This document shows, one piece after another, positions 1 through 7,586 of a DNA stretch of 38,407 nucleotides. The translations under genes were made by a program, and so were the position numbers. The stretch is from Kiritimatiellia bacterium (GTDB lineage Bacteria > Verrucomicrobiota > Kiritimatiellia > RFP12 > JAAYLN01): contig JAFWPM010000311.1 of NCBI GenBank assembly GCA_017509565.1, positions 1 to 38,407 on the forward strand, read 5' to 3'. Below the pieces are notes generated by a model that was not told the origin of the DNA, did no database searches, and saw only the letters and a list, made by a program, of their open reading frames with translations. Numbering within the stretch: the first letter of the stretch is position 1; each line of letters begins with the position of its first letter.

Positions 1-238
1 CGCCGCGCTCGATCGCGTCGCGATAGGCGGCGACGACCTTCTGCGAGCGCGCACCGCGCGTTGCGTACCACGCGAGGGCCTTTTCGAGGTCGAGCTTGCC
101 GTCGGGGCCGGGGACCGGCGCACCGGGAGCGGCGAGCGCCTTGCTGACCGCCTGGCGCGAGACGCGCAGCGCGGCGGCCAGTTCGGACGGGCGCACCCGC
201 ACGGCGGGCTTCAGCATCTGCATTTCGGCTTTGTTCAT
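1..238 (-). CDS. Nu1-like HTH DNA-binding protein, possible terminase small subunit (partial)
   Basis: The reading frame is open from an ATG at 238 to the window edge, giving about 79 residues without a stop. The protein begins MNKAEMQMLKPAVRVRPSEL and has a helix-turn-helix of the LRVSRQAVSKAL type at about residues 22 to 35, followed by GKLDLEKALAWY, which is how phage Nu1/terminase-small-subunit and MerR-like helix-turn-helix domains often look. An AAAGG sits about ten bases before the ATG. It is the last visible gene of the leftward operon, 41 bases after the primase-helicase stop. It could be a DNA-packaging recognition subunit or simply a regulator; the C-terminal half, which would decide this, is outside the window. 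Confidence 0.6.
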   Translation of the reverse strand, partial: MNKAEMQMLKPAVRVRPSELAAALRVSRQAVSKALAAPGAPVPGPDGKLDLEKALAWYATRGARSQKVVAAYRDAIERG

Positions 239-279
239 GGTTGTCAACCTTTCGTCAATCCCGTCAACGGCAAATTTTC

Positions 280-2979
280 CTACAGAAACGGCGCGTCGGC
301 GGGATCCGTTACGGGTTCATCGGACGGAGGCGGGTCATTGGTGGTTGTGGTGGATGTTGACCCCCTGTTTTCTTCTTTTCCATGAGTAAAATTTTTCTTA
401 ATAAAAGTTAAAAACGGGGTGTTATCATCCACCATATCCACCACTCGCCGCCCAGGCGGCTCGAATCTCCAGAGGGTATTGCCGGCGGAAATGCGCTTCG
501 ACACGCCGAAGACGGCTTCGTAGTTCCGCTGGTTCTTTCCGATGGTCGTTCCGATCTTCCGCACCGTGAATTCCTCGAGGGCGCGGCCGGAGTATTCTTC
601 GGGCGTGACGCTCTTTTCGGCGAAGACGGTCAGGGATCCGGGACGGTGGCCGGCTTCGTTGCCGCCGCCCTTGAGAACGAGCTGGCGGAGTTCGGAGGCA
701 GTGCCCTCCCACGGTTCGCCCAGCTCCGAGAAGACGCGGTAGAGGACAGCGCCGATGTATTCGTCGGAGAGGATCGCGATCCTGGGCTTGTCGGCCTCGG
801 CGCGGTTTAGCGCCGCTTCGGTCTCGGCACGGTAGCCGAGCGCGACGCCGCACCGCCAGCACCATTCCGACCAGTCCGGGTGGCGGCGGTTGAAGGCCGC
901 CGGCGGAGTCTCCTTGACGCGCAGGGCGCGCGAGAGCGTCCAGCAGAGCCAGGTCATCAGGCCGTCGCGGGCGGCGGCGATCTCCTCGGAGAGTTCGCCG
1001 TCCGATGTCGCCTGCCCGGACGGCGGACGGGCGAAGACGACCGAGACGATACGGTCGGCCAGGCCGGCGTCGGTGGCGTAGTTGGAGTTGGCCGACGTGA
1101 GGATCACGGCGGAGCGCGAGCGCAGGAAGGTCAGGTCGCTGTCGGTGTAGAGCGTGCGGCGCTCCTTCTGCGCGCCGGTCGAGGAGCCGGCAACGGCGTC
1201 GGCCAGCCATTTGATCTTGCTGTCCACGTTGTCGATTGTCGAGATTCCGCCGTAGCCGACGGACACCCAAAATTGTTCCTCGCCCTTCTCCGACTTGTCG
1301 GCGGACGACACGCGCTCGACCATGCCAAGCATTTCGTAGATGCCGCGCGCCGATCGCGTCTTTCCGGAGCCGACTTCGCCGCAGAGCGAGAGCGGCGGTT
1401 TGTTCTTAAGGTTTCGCGGAAGCGCGAGGATCCACAGCAAAAGCAGCAGCGGCGCCAGCGGGTTCTCAGGCGTCGAGATGCCGCCGACGAGGCGCATGGA
1501 GTGCATCGGCACGCCCTCCTCCTCAGGCAGCAGCGCCCAGGGCGCAAGAGTCCGGCCCATCCTGAACAAAACGCCGTCGGTGCCGTTCTCGACGATCGAC
1601 ACGCCGGCCTCGTCGATGCGCGCCATCTCGCCGTCGCCGTTTGAGACGTAGATGCGGCCGTCGCGGTACTCCCAGAAAAGCGACGGCGAGACCTCTACGG
1701 AGCGGGGATCGTACATCGCCGCCTCGCGGCAGGCCGCCAGCAGCGTCCGGAACTCGTTCGAGATCTGATCCAGGCCGCTGGCCCAGCCCAGCCAATAGGT
1801 AAACGGCTCGCTGCCGTTCTCCATCGAATAGAGGCGGCGCGTGGAGCTTTCGTAGAAGTAGAGCGAGGCCGTGCCGGTGCGCTCCGAGTCGCGGAAGAAT
1901 CCGCCGTGGCGCAGCATCCATTCCACGCCGTGCCTCTTTACGGCGGCGCGCCGCTCCTCGGCGCGCGCCGGGTGCGCATGGCCGCGGCTGTCGTAATAGA
2001 CCGCCTGCTCGATGGCCAGCGCCACCGCCTCGCGCAACGTCGGCTCGTCGGCCGGATCGGCGTCGGGATCCGCGTTTTTGGCCACGCCGTCGTCGAACAG
2101 CCTGCCTTGCCGCCCCGCACCCGAGTCAGACGCCGACGAGGACGTTTTTTTCGCAGCATCCACCAGCGGGAACTCGGCGTCAACCTCCATCGCCGTCGCG
2201 CAATGCGCGATGATGTCGTCGAGCGTCCAGCCGGCCGCCAGGGCGTCCGAAGCGTCCTTGACCTTGTGGCCGTTGACCTCAGGCGGCAGGCAGACAGCGC
2301 AAGCCTCGACGCCCTCCGCCCTGATTGCCGCCCTTTCGGCCAGGGCGAACCGCTGGCCCTCAAACTTGTTGTCCTCGGAATCGCGATCGGCGATTATGCA
2401 CACCCGCTGGGCGCCCTTGAACTCCTTGGCCAACTCCGGCCGCCACTTCGATGCGCCGCCCAGGCACGTCGTCGCCACGGCCCCCGCCTTGACCATGTTC
2501 TCAACGTCCTTCTCCCCTTCGACGAGGAACACGGTGCAGCCGGCCGAAACGGCCTCGGCAAGCTCCGGCCAGCGGTAGAGGGCTGCGGCGCCGCAGGTAC
2601 CGCCCCACTTCCACCCGCCGTTCCCGTCTGGCGACATGCGCAAAAACGCCTTCGGCTCTTTCCGGCCAACACAGACAATCGGCTTGCCGTCTTTCGTAAA
2701 ATACTTATATTCCGCAATTATACGGCCTTTCGGCCTGCCGTCTCCGCCTTTCGGTTTGCGTGGAGGATCCTCGTACAGATCCGACTCGGTGAGACCTGCG
2801 GCGGCCAGGACCGCCGAATGGTGGCATCCGGCGTGGCAGTTCAGGCCGACCTTTTTCTTCTCGTCGATCCAAATCGAGAGCGATGGGTTGTGGTCGTCGT
2901 GAGCCGGACACCTGGTGATCCATCCGTCGCCGGTTTTCCTGGCATTTGGAAACTTTGCGAGGACTCTGTCAATTCCCAT
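280..2979 (-). CDS. Primase-helicase (CHC2-like zinc finger, Toprim, AAA+ ATPase) of the mobile element
   Basis: This 899-residue protein likely starts element DNA replication by priming and unwinding. Near the N-terminus is a CHC2-like zinc motif (CPAHDDH, then NCHAGC). At about residues 150 to 215 a Toprim-like fold is suggested by VFLVEGEKD and ADRDSED. After a charged linker near residue 280, the C-terminal half carries a Walker A motif, GEVGSGKT, a possible Walker B at STIDNVDS and a sensor-like ILTSANSN, as in phage DUF927-type or D5-like helicases. The frame can be extended to a TTG at 3003, but the ATG at 2979 has a GGAGG nine bases upstream, so I use it. It is the largest gene of the leftward operon. 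The exact helicase family is uncertain; the primase-helicase role is well supported by the motifs. Confidence 0.85.
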   Translation of the reverse strand: MGIDRVLAKFPNARKTGDGWITRCPAHDDHNPSLSIWIDEKKKVGLNCHAGCHHSAVLAAAGLTESDLYEDPPRKPKGGDGRPKGRIIAEYKYFTKDGKPIVCVGRKEPKAFLRMSPDGNGGWKWGGTCGAAALYRWPELAEAVSAGCTVFLVEGEKDVENMVKAGAVATTCLGGASKWRPELAKEFKGAQRVCIIADRDSEDNKFEGQRFALAERAAIRAEGVEACAVCLPPEVNGHKVKDASDALAAGWTLDDIIAHCATAMEVDAEFPLVDAAKKTSSSASDSGAGRQGRLFDDGVAKNADPDADPADEPTLREAVALAIEQAVYYDSRGHAHPARAEERRAAVKRHGVEWMLRHGGFFRDSERTGTASLYFYESSTRRLYSMENGSEPFTYWLGWASGLDQISNEFRTLLAACREAAMYDPRSVEVSPSLFWEYRDGRIYVSNGDGEMARIDEAGVSIVENGTDGVLFRMGRTLAPWALLPEEEGVPMHSMRLVGGISTPENPLAPLLLLLWILALPRNLKNKPPLSLCGEVGSGKTRSARGIYEMLGMVERVSSADKSEKGEEQFWVSVGYGGISTIDNVDSKIKWLADAVAGSSTGAQKERRTLYTDSDLTFLRSRSAVILTSANSNYATDAGLADRIVSVVFARPPSGQATSDGELSEEIAAARDGLMTWLCWTLSRALRVKETPPAAFNRRHPDWSEWCWRCGVALGYRAETEAALNRAEADKPRIAILSDEYIGAVLYRVFSELGEPWEGTASELRQLVLKGGGNEAGHRPGSLTVFAEKSVTPEEYSGRALEEFTVRKIGTTIGKNQRNYEAVFGVSKRISAGNTLWRFEPPGRRVVDMVDDNTPFLTFIKKNFTHGKEENRGSTSTTTTNDPPPSDEPVTDPADAPFL

Positions 2980-3047
2980 GCCTACAATCCTCCAACTTGT
3001 CAACTTTCTCCAGCGCCACGCGCCCTGCGAGACGGCGCTCTCGGCAC

Positions 3048-3131
3048 CTACTGGCGACCGGCCTCGGTAGTACCTTGACCCCCCTCGGCCTCGGCCTTCG
3101 ACCTGTAAATAACTTTGAAAGGGTGTATCAT
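3048..3131 (-). CDS. Possible small protein of 27 residues in the operon gap
   Basis: The 221-base gap between the primase-helicase and the DUF2786-like gene holds one short frame with a plausible ribosome binding site: AAAAGG seven bases before the ATG. It encodes MIHPFKVIYRSKAEAEGGQG plus seven residues. No family is recognised. Nothing else in the gap looks functional. It may be a real small phage protein or chance; only the start context supports it. Confidence 0.25.
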   Translation of the reverse strand: MIHPFKVIYRSKAEAEGGQGTTEAGRQ

Positions 3132-3200
3132 GCTGCTACCTTTTCGCAACAACAATTAATAAGGGTGCGGGAGCGCCACCAAACGTCGTTGCCATGCTCC

Positions 3201-3743
3201 TCATGCTCCGGTCAGCTGCTTTCTCAGCATCGTTTTCTCAATGCCAAGCGATAGCCGTGCGGCATCCTCTAGCAAACACCTCTCGGCATCCGACAGCGGC
3301 TTGCGCGGCTCGTCGTCAGCCGATGCCTCCAGCAGCAGGTCGTTAGCCGCCAGGAACGCGCGGAAAAGCGCCTTGCGCTGTCGATCATAGTCCCGGCTCA
3401 AAACCTCAAACGCTGCCACGACCTCAACGAAGAAGTCGTCGGCGCACCGGAGCTTGATGGCGTCATGCCCTCTGGTGCGGCGGTCGCTGCGGCACGAGTA
3501 CAGCTCCATCTTGCGGTCCCGGCACCAGACGATCTGGCAAAACAGTTTCTGCCGCCAGCCATCCACGCCGGTCTTGAAGACGTGATCCGAGACGAGGGCC
3601 GCATCGATGGCGTCCAGATCTATGCCGTGCTCCGCCGCAATCGTGTCCAGGAGCGCGGCCGCGTTGGCGGCCTCGCCGCCCTCGCCGTGATCCGCCAGGC
3701 TCTTGATCTTGCGCAGCCGCGCCAGAATGTCATCCCTTGACAT
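3201..3743 (-). CDS. DUF2786-like protein
   Basis: The 180-residue protein begins with the pattern ILARLRKIKSLADHG, then EAANAAALLDTIAAEHGID, which matches the DUF2786 N-terminal signature (repeated helices rich in Ala and Glu, ending in AEHGID). The remaining part is basic and Cys-containing, and its role is unknown. DUF2786 proteins are common in phages and mobile elements. The ATG overlaps the end of the upstream gene by 14 bases and is preceded by GAGGAGG, which fits translational coupling. It sits between a small unknown gene and the primase-helicase, so a role in replication or early takeover is plausible but unproved. Confidence 0.7.
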   Translation of the reverse strand: MSRDDILARLRKIKSLADHGEGGEAANAAALLDTIAAEHGIDLDAIDAALVSDHVFKTGVDGWRQKLFCQIVWCRDRKMELYSCRSDRRTRGHDAIKLRCADDFFVEVVAAFEVLSRDYDRQRKALFRAFLAANDLLLEASADDEPRKPLSDAERCLLEDAARLSLGIEKTMLRKQLTGA

Positions 3744-4011
3744 GGCCGCCCTCCTCTGGTAATTGCCTGAGCCTCAGGCACACGTTGCGCCACGTCTCCC
3801 TCGTGCCATGCTCGATGGGCAGATCGCCAATGACTTCGTACTCGCCGCCTTCGACGATCTCGAACTCGTCGCGCCAGGCGACCCGGACGACGCCTCCTAC
3901 AGGCGCCGGCAACACCTTGCGCTCGATCCATATCATCTGGCCGTTGGCGCCATTCTGGCGCGCGACGCCGCCACTGTCTCCGATCACGATCCGCTTCATT
4001 GCCGCGCCCAT
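3730..4011 (-). CDS. Unknown small phage-type protein
   Basis: The product is 93 residues, MGAAMKRIVIGDSGG onward, with a beta-strand-rich look (GQMIWIERKV, VVRVAWRDEFEIVEGGEYEVIGDLP). No family is recognised. The start is taken at 4011 because GGAGG lies eight bases upstream; a second ATG twelve bases later (MKRIVIGD) is an alternative. The start is only two bases after the stop of the upstream membrane-protein gene, and its binding site is inside that gene, so the pair are probably coupled. The end overlaps the DUF2786-like gene. Confidence 0.6.
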   Translation of the reverse strand: MGAAMKRIVIGDSGGVARQNGANGQMIWIERKVLPAPVGGVVRVAWRDEFEIVEGGEYEVIGDLPIEHGTRETWRNVCLRLRQLPEEGGHVKG

Positions 4012-4013
4012 CC

Positions 4014-4286
4014 CTATATCCTCCATCCCATGTGCGCGGCCAGCGCAGCGCCCATCATCGCGCCGACGAGAAGCAGCGTCGCCGCCGCAGCAGCCGACCA
4101 GAACGCCCCGGCGAAGAAAGCCCGCATTACCCTGTCGTCCACGCCCCTGCGTGGCCGCCACTCCCGCTCGAATGGATTGCGCCTGGGATCTCCGCCCCGG
4201 CGATGCCATCCGTCCGTCCTCATGTCCGGAGTCCACTCGCCGCGCTCGCGGCCTTCGCCGTTCTTGTTTTCGTTGCCGTTTTCCAT
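4014..4286 (-). CDS. Small protein with one predicted membrane segment
   Basis: This 90-residue protein has a polar, charged first half (MENGNENKNGEGRERG and several WRPRR-like patches) and a hydrophobic C-terminal stretch at about residues 55 to 85, rich in Ala, Leu and Met. This suggests a single- or double-pass inner-membrane protein with a basic cytoplasmic head. AAGGAG lies seven bases before the ATG. The family is not recognised. In the early operon of a phage-like element it could be a host-takeover, exclusion or holin-like protein; the sequence does not decide. Confidence 0.55.
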   Translation of the reverse strand: MENGNENKNGEGRERGEWTPDMRTDGWHRRGGDPRRNPFEREWRPRRGVDDRVMRAFFAGAFWSAAAAATLLLVGAMMGAALAAHMGWRI

Positions 4287-4329
4287 CTTTGTTCTCCTTA
4301 CTTGCTTTGTGTTTGCCTGCGCCCTTGCG

Positions 4330-4647
4330 CTACTTGCCCGGCTTCGTCTGGTACAGCGAGTACATCCGCTGCGCCACCTCGTCCGGATCCATCCTGACGA
4401 CCATCTCCGACACCAGGCCCGCCCACGTCGCCGATCTGCGCGACGACTCCATCATCGACTCTTCCATTTGCGCGTACACCTCGATCGCCCGATGCGTCGC
4501 CGGCGAAGCCGGAATGTCGTCGAGGCTCTCGCGCTCGTCGCCCAGGAACATCGTCCGGGCGATCCTCTCGAATCTGTACTGCTCTAGCGGCTCGCAAATC
4601 ACTCCGCAGCCTTCGCGCCTGAATTCCATGTAGGTTTCGTAGTTCAT
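4330..4647 (-). CDS. Unknown protein of the early operon
   Basis: The 105-residue product starts MNYETYMEFRREGCGVICEP and is mostly helical and acidic (RAIEVYAQMEESMMESSRRS, MDPDEVAQRMYSLYQ). A longer frame exists upstream to 4962, but it would run through the next gene; the ATG at 4647 has AAGGAG nine bases upstream. No family or catalytic motif is recognised. Its place between two short genes with strong ribosome binding sites supports that it is expressed. Confidence 0.55.
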   Translation of the reverse strand: MNYETYMEFRREGCGVICEPLEQYRFERIARTMFLGDERESLDDIPASPATHRAIEVYAQMEESMMESSRRSATWAGLVSEMVVRMDPDEVAQRMYSLYQTKPGK

Positions 4648-4667
4648 CGTTTTGTTCTCCTTGCTTG

Positions 4668-4976
4668 TTAGTGTTGTTGATCGCGGTTCGCCTTTCGGCT
4701 TCGCCGTGGAAATCCTTTTTCCGGGGCCGACTCCAGCTCCTCCAGTCGCCTGCGGGCCTGCCGCAGGTCGTCGCGCCGCTTCCGCGCCCTTGCGCGCTCG
4801 AGCGCCGCAGCCACCCGGGGCGACGGCTCGGCGCGCCCCGTCAGCGCGGCGGCCACAGTCTGGCGGGAGAATCCCAGCGCTTCGGCCAGCGCCTTCGCCG
4901 ACGCCGCGCCGTAGATCTCCCTGGCCGCCGCCGTGGCCGTCCTGCGGGCCTCGCCCCTGCATAGTTCCGTCCTCAT
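4668..4976 (-). CDS. Small HTH DNA-binding protein with basic tail
   Basis: The protein has 102 residues. Residues about 20 to 55 contain a helix-turn-helix of the form SAKALAEALGFSRQTVAAAL, followed by an Arg-rich helix (LERARARKRRDDLRQARRRL). The HTH resembles that of the Nu1-like protein at the window edge. It is likely a regulator of the element or an accessory DNA-binding factor. It lies between the excisionase-like gene and the 4330 gene in the same direction. A GAGGAGG is present about nine bases before the ATG. Confidence 0.6.
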   Translation of the reverse strand: MRTELCRGEARRTATAAAREIYGAASAKALAEALGFSRQTVAAALTGRAEPSPRVAAALERARARKRRDDLRQARRRLEELESAPEKGFPRRSRKANRDQQH

Positions 4977-4990
4977 TCCGTCCGCCCTCC

Positions 4991-5182
4991 TCAGCCGATC
5001 GGGATAAGGCGCGGCTCGGACAGCTCCTTCGCGCCCTCGTCCAGAAATGCGTCCAGGTCCTCGCGCCGGATGCGGTAGTACCGGGCGATCTTCGACGCCC
5101 GCAGCTTGCCTTTGTGGATAAGGCCGATCACCAGCTTCTCGGACACCTGCAGGTAGTCCGCCACGTCCTGCACCGTCATCAT
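4991..5182 (-). CDS. Excisionase-family (HTH_17) DNA-binding protein
   Basis: The product of 63 residues is a compact MerR/excisionase-like winged helix: MTVQDVADYLQVSEKLVIGL, then GKLRASKIARYYRIRREDLDAFL. This pattern (helix-turn-helix, a small wing with an aromatic pair, and a final DLDAFL helix) is typical of the HTH_17 family used by excisionases and control proteins. The start at 5182 is chosen over 5206 because GGAGGA sits at the correct distance. As the second gene of the early operon it is well placed to act as Xis or as an early regulator. Confidence 0.8.
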   Translation of the reverse strand: MMTVQDVADYLQVSEKLVIGLIHKGKLRASKIARYYRIRREDLDAFLDEGAKELSEPRLIPIG

Positions 5183-5216
5183 CGTCTGCTCTCCTCCTTC
5201 TTCCATGCGGGGAACG

Positions 5217-5612
5217 TCAGTCCGCGTCCACCATCGAGAGCATGAACGCGCGCAGCTTCTCGGCGGGAAGCTCCGCCAGCAGCGCCGAGACGAGCTTTTC
5301 GTGGCGGCGCAGTTCCTTTTCGAGTTCGGCGTTCATGTCCTTCAGGTCGCTGCGTTCCTTTTCGAGTTCGGCGCATTCGCCCTTCAAGTCGCCGAGTTCC
5401 CCTGCGGTCGCGCCTAGCAGCGTCAGAGCTGAGTCGCGCTGGTTCGCGAGAATGCGGATGTCCGCGATCATGCGGTCGGAGAGCTGGCAGAACTCGTCCT
5501 TGTCGGCGTTGGCAAGCGCCATGTAGGCCGTCTCGACGAGGTCGTAGTGCTCGATCTCCACCGGCTTGCGGCCCTGGGCCTCCATTCGCTGCTTGTACTC
5601 TTCGTAGGTCAT
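5217..5612 (-). CDS. Coiled-coil protein, first gene of the early operon
   Basis: This 131-residue protein begins MTYEEYKQRMEAQG. Residues about 65 to 110 form a strong coiled coil (GELGDLKGECAELEKERSDL, then KDMNAELEKELRRHEKL). No enzyme motif is visible. It is the first gene downstream of the near-consensus promoter at 5650 to 5678, and AGGAGG precedes its ATG. In temperate phages and satellites this slot often holds the anti-repressor or an early regulator, but nothing in the protein itself proves that here. Confidence 0.65.
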   Translation of the reverse strand: MTYEEYKQRMEAQGRKPVEIEHYDLVETAYMALANADKDEFCQLSDRMIADIRILANQRDSALTLLGATAGELGDLKGECAELEKERSDLKDMNAELEKELRRHEKLVSALLAELPAEKLRAFMLSMVDAD

Positions 5613-5649
5613 TCGTTTGTCCTCCTGCTGATTCGAATTTGATGGTAAG

Positions 5650-5678
5650 ATTATTTCAAATATCTGAAAAATTGTCAA
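5650..5678 (-). promoter_or_regulatory. Near-consensus early promoter of the leftward operon
   Basis: On the minus strand TTGACA (5673-5678) is separated by 17 bases from AATAAT (5650-5655), a strong sigma-70-type promoter in an AT-rich island. It lies 38 bases before the coiled-coil gene. A CTGAAAAAT motif (5664-5672) falls in its spacer, so a repressor bound there would block it. Confidence 0.75.
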
Positions 5679-5716
5679 GAAAAAAGTGGAAAATAAATAC
5701 TGAAAATCTGAAAAAT
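5664..5716. promoter_or_regulatory. Candidate repressor operators (CTGAAAAAT repeats)
   Basis: The motif CTGAAAAAT occurs at 5664-5672 and 5708-5716, with CTGAAAAT directly before the latter at 5700-5707. A related inverse copy, GATTTTTCG, lies at 5776-5784 just before the repressor start. The repeats cover both divergent promoters, the arrangement expected for a phage-type switch. Binding by the adjacent XRE protein is inference. Confidence 0.5.
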
Positions 5717-5718
5717 CG

Positions 5719-5747
5719 TTGCTGGATTGTATTTTACATACTTTATA
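5719..5747 (+). promoter_or_regulatory. Candidate promoter for the repressor
   Basis: TTGCTG (5719-5724) and TTTATA (5742-5747) are 17 bases apart, pointing to the XRE-type gene at 5790. TATAAA at 5744-5749 is an alternative -10 box. The gene itself has no visible Shine-Dalgarno sequence. Confidence 0.5.
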
Positions 5748-5789
5748 AATTTGACTTTTTTTTGAAAATTTGTTAGATTTTTCGCCGCT

Positions 5790-6251
5790 ATGGAAAGACA
5801 AGAATCGAAAAATGCCATTTTCCGCCAACGCCTAAGGGAATACCGGCCCAAGGTATATCGTGCGGCAGAAGCCTTCGCACAGGCCATCGGAGAAAAACCG
5901 GGCACGGTTGCAGCCTGGGAGAAGAAATCCGGCACGGCCGCCCCGCAATTACACAAGGTTGCGGCGATATGCCGCGCGCTCGACGTGTCGGCCGACTACC
6001 TGCTCGGCCTCATCGACGAGCCACTCCCCTACGTCCGCGCGGAAAGCCGCTCCGGCGTCTTCCACTCCTTGCGGCGGCATAGCGGCGGCGCGGATGGCGG
6101 CGACGTGATCGCCCATGCCGAAGGCGCGTCGTCCCACGCCTCCAACACGTTCCTCCCGCCCGCCGGCAACCCAGACTGCCGCAACTGCCAGACCCTCGCC
6201 CTCCTTGCCGCCACGCTCAAAAGCCTGTCCGACGGCCGACGCGGGCGCTGA
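5790..6251 (+). CDS. XRE-family repressor of the mobile element
   Basis: The protein has 153 residues. Residues about 20 to 72 form an HTH_3 domain: AEAFAQAIGEKPGTVAAWEK is helices one to three, and ICRALDVSADYLLGLID is the classic end of a Cro/CI-like domain. The C-terminal half is low in clear motifs, with a Cys pair in DCRNCQT. It does not look like a LexA-type self-cleaving peptidase, so induction might need an external antirepressor. It is divergent from the early operon and shares its control region. The sequence before the ATG lacks a ribosome binding site, and the AT-rich leader is short, so translation may be weak or leaderless. Confidence 0.8.
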   Translation: MERQESKNAIFRQRLREYRPKVYRAAEAFAQAIGEKPGTVAAWEKKSGTAAPQLHKVAAICRALDVSADYLLGLIDEPLPYVRAESRSGVFHSLRRHSGGADGGDVIAHAEGASSHASNTFLPPAGNPDCRNCQTLALLAATLKSLSDGRRGR

Positions 6252-6298
6252 GGCGGCCGCGAGGAGATGACTCGATTTGGAATCACGGAGGAGCATCA

Positions 6299-7573
6299 AT
6301 GACCATAGACAAAACCCAGTTCATCGCGAACATCCTCTCCGTCGTCCAGTCGGACGGCAGCATTCACCCCGCCGAGGCGGCCCAGTGCGAGGAAATACGC
6401 AGGCACTTCGGCTTCTCGAAAACCGAATGGGGCAACGCCGAAAAACTGCTGCGCAAGCCGGGATTCGAGGTGCGGCCGACGGGCACCTTCGCCGACAATG
6501 TCGTCAACCTAGAGATGATGCTCCGCGTGGCCTGCGCCGACGGCGACACATCCGCCGCGGAGGCGGATTCCATCACCGGGTTCTGCGCCGCGGTCGGCGT
6601 CACGCAGGAGCAGCTGGACACGCTCTACCAGGGCGTGCTGGCCGAGGTGTCGGCGCATCCGGCGCATTGCCCGAAGTGCGGCGCCGAGGTCCCCGTAGGC
6701 GCGCAGTTCTGCCCGTCGTGCGGGTGCGCTGTGGCCGCCGGGGAGGCCTCCGTCAGGGTCAAGTTCGACATCCCGGCCGAAGGCGTCGCCATCACCTTTG
6801 CGGAATCCGAATGCGCGGGCTTTCAGGACATCTACGCGCAGGCCAGCGCGACGCCGGGGTTCCAGGAGTGCGCCAGGGGGAAGAAGACGTGGTACATGGC
6901 GACATTCCCGAAAAGGTCGGCTGAACTGCTTGGATTCGCGAGGAAGGTGACCGCAATCCGCAACCGCGAACTCTATATCGACGGACGGAAGACGGAATGG
7001 GCGGAGGCGCTCCCGTACGAGCTTGTCGTCTGCGCCGAGGCAAGGGACGGAGCCTACGATCCGGTCTGCCACTGCTTCGGCAAGGACGACGGCGACAACG
7101 ACGAACTCAACCCGGTGGGATGCCGGCTGCTCGGGCTTGAATGGGGGCGCTACGACTATGGCGGGGAATGGGCGAGAATGGGGCAGTGGCAAAAAACAGC
7201 CTCCGGCACCTCGTGGCGGTTTGACAAGGAGCGCATCAGGCATCACCTTCTGGAGAAAGCCCGCTCGGCCTTGATGTGCCCGTATTTCAACCCAGAGGCC
7301 ATCAATCGCTTCCTTGAACTTTTGCCAGACACGGTTGACCCCAAGCACGACCCGGAATGGGGCTACCACCACGTTTACGGCGGGAACCATCCGGGAGCCG
7401 TCCACGTGATTGTCCAAAAATACGAGAACGGCTTCTCGTTCGATGACGATTTTTATTCGGATGGACCCTTCTGCAGGGGATTCGGTTTCTTCAGGGAGGC
7501 GCTCAAAGGCATATACGGCAACCAGGAATGCCTCAAGCCTCTGTTTGACGAGACCCGCCACCCCGGCCACTAG
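6299..7573 (+). CDS. TerB-like / zinc-ribbon accessory protein with unknown C-terminal domain
   Basis: The 424-residue protein has three parts. Residues 1 to about 118 are helical with two acidic loops, SDGSIHPAE and CADGDTSAAE, as in TerB-type domains that bind metal. Residues 124 to 141 are a zinc ribbon with two CPxCG pairs (C124, C127, C138, C141). The remaining 280 residues begin VRVKFDIPAEGVAITF and end near HPGH; I do not recognise this domain. GGAGG lies seven bases before the ATG. It sits between repressor and integrase, a usual place for cargo genes, so a host-benefit or anti-phage function is possible. TerB-like domains elsewhere occur in stress and phage-defence proteins; the role here is inferred. 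Confidence 0.7.
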   Translation: MTIDKTQFIANILSVVQSDGSIHPAEAAQCEEIRRHFGFSKTEWGNAEKLLRKPGFEVRPTGTFADNVVNLEMMLRVACADGDTSAAEADSITGFCAAVGVTQEQLDTLYQGVLAEVSAHPAHCPKCGAEVPVGAQFCPSCGCAVAAGEASVRVKFDIPAEGVAITFAESECAGFQDIYAQASATPGFQECARGKKTWYMATFPKRSAELLGFARKVTAIRNRELYIDGRKTEWAEALPYELVVCAEARDGAYDPVCHCFGKDDGDNDELNPVGCRLLGLEWGRYDYGGEWARMGQWQKTASGTSWRFDKERIRHHLLEKARSALMCPYFNPEAINRFLELLPDTVDPKHDPEWGYHHVYGGNHPGAVHVIVQKYENGFSFDDDFYSDGPFCRGFGFFREALKGIYGNQECLKPLFDETRHPGH

Positions 7574-7586
7574 AGGGGCCGCCACC

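Noticed and set aside
425-1270. Long minus-strand frame of 281 codons inside the primase-helicase gene
   Set aside because: It is an Arg-rich shadow frame of high-GC DNA, with no ribosome binding site or motif. The primase-helicase frame has clear zinc, Toprim and Walker motifs.
880-1644. Plus-strand frame of 254 codons opposite the primase-helicase
   Set aside because: The antisense translation is low-complexity Arg/Ala/Gly and has no recognisable domain; such frames occur opposite most genes here.
2979-3003. Earlier TTG start for the primase-helicase
   Set aside because: The ATG at 2979 has GGAGG at good spacing and matches the expected N-terminus; the TTG has none.
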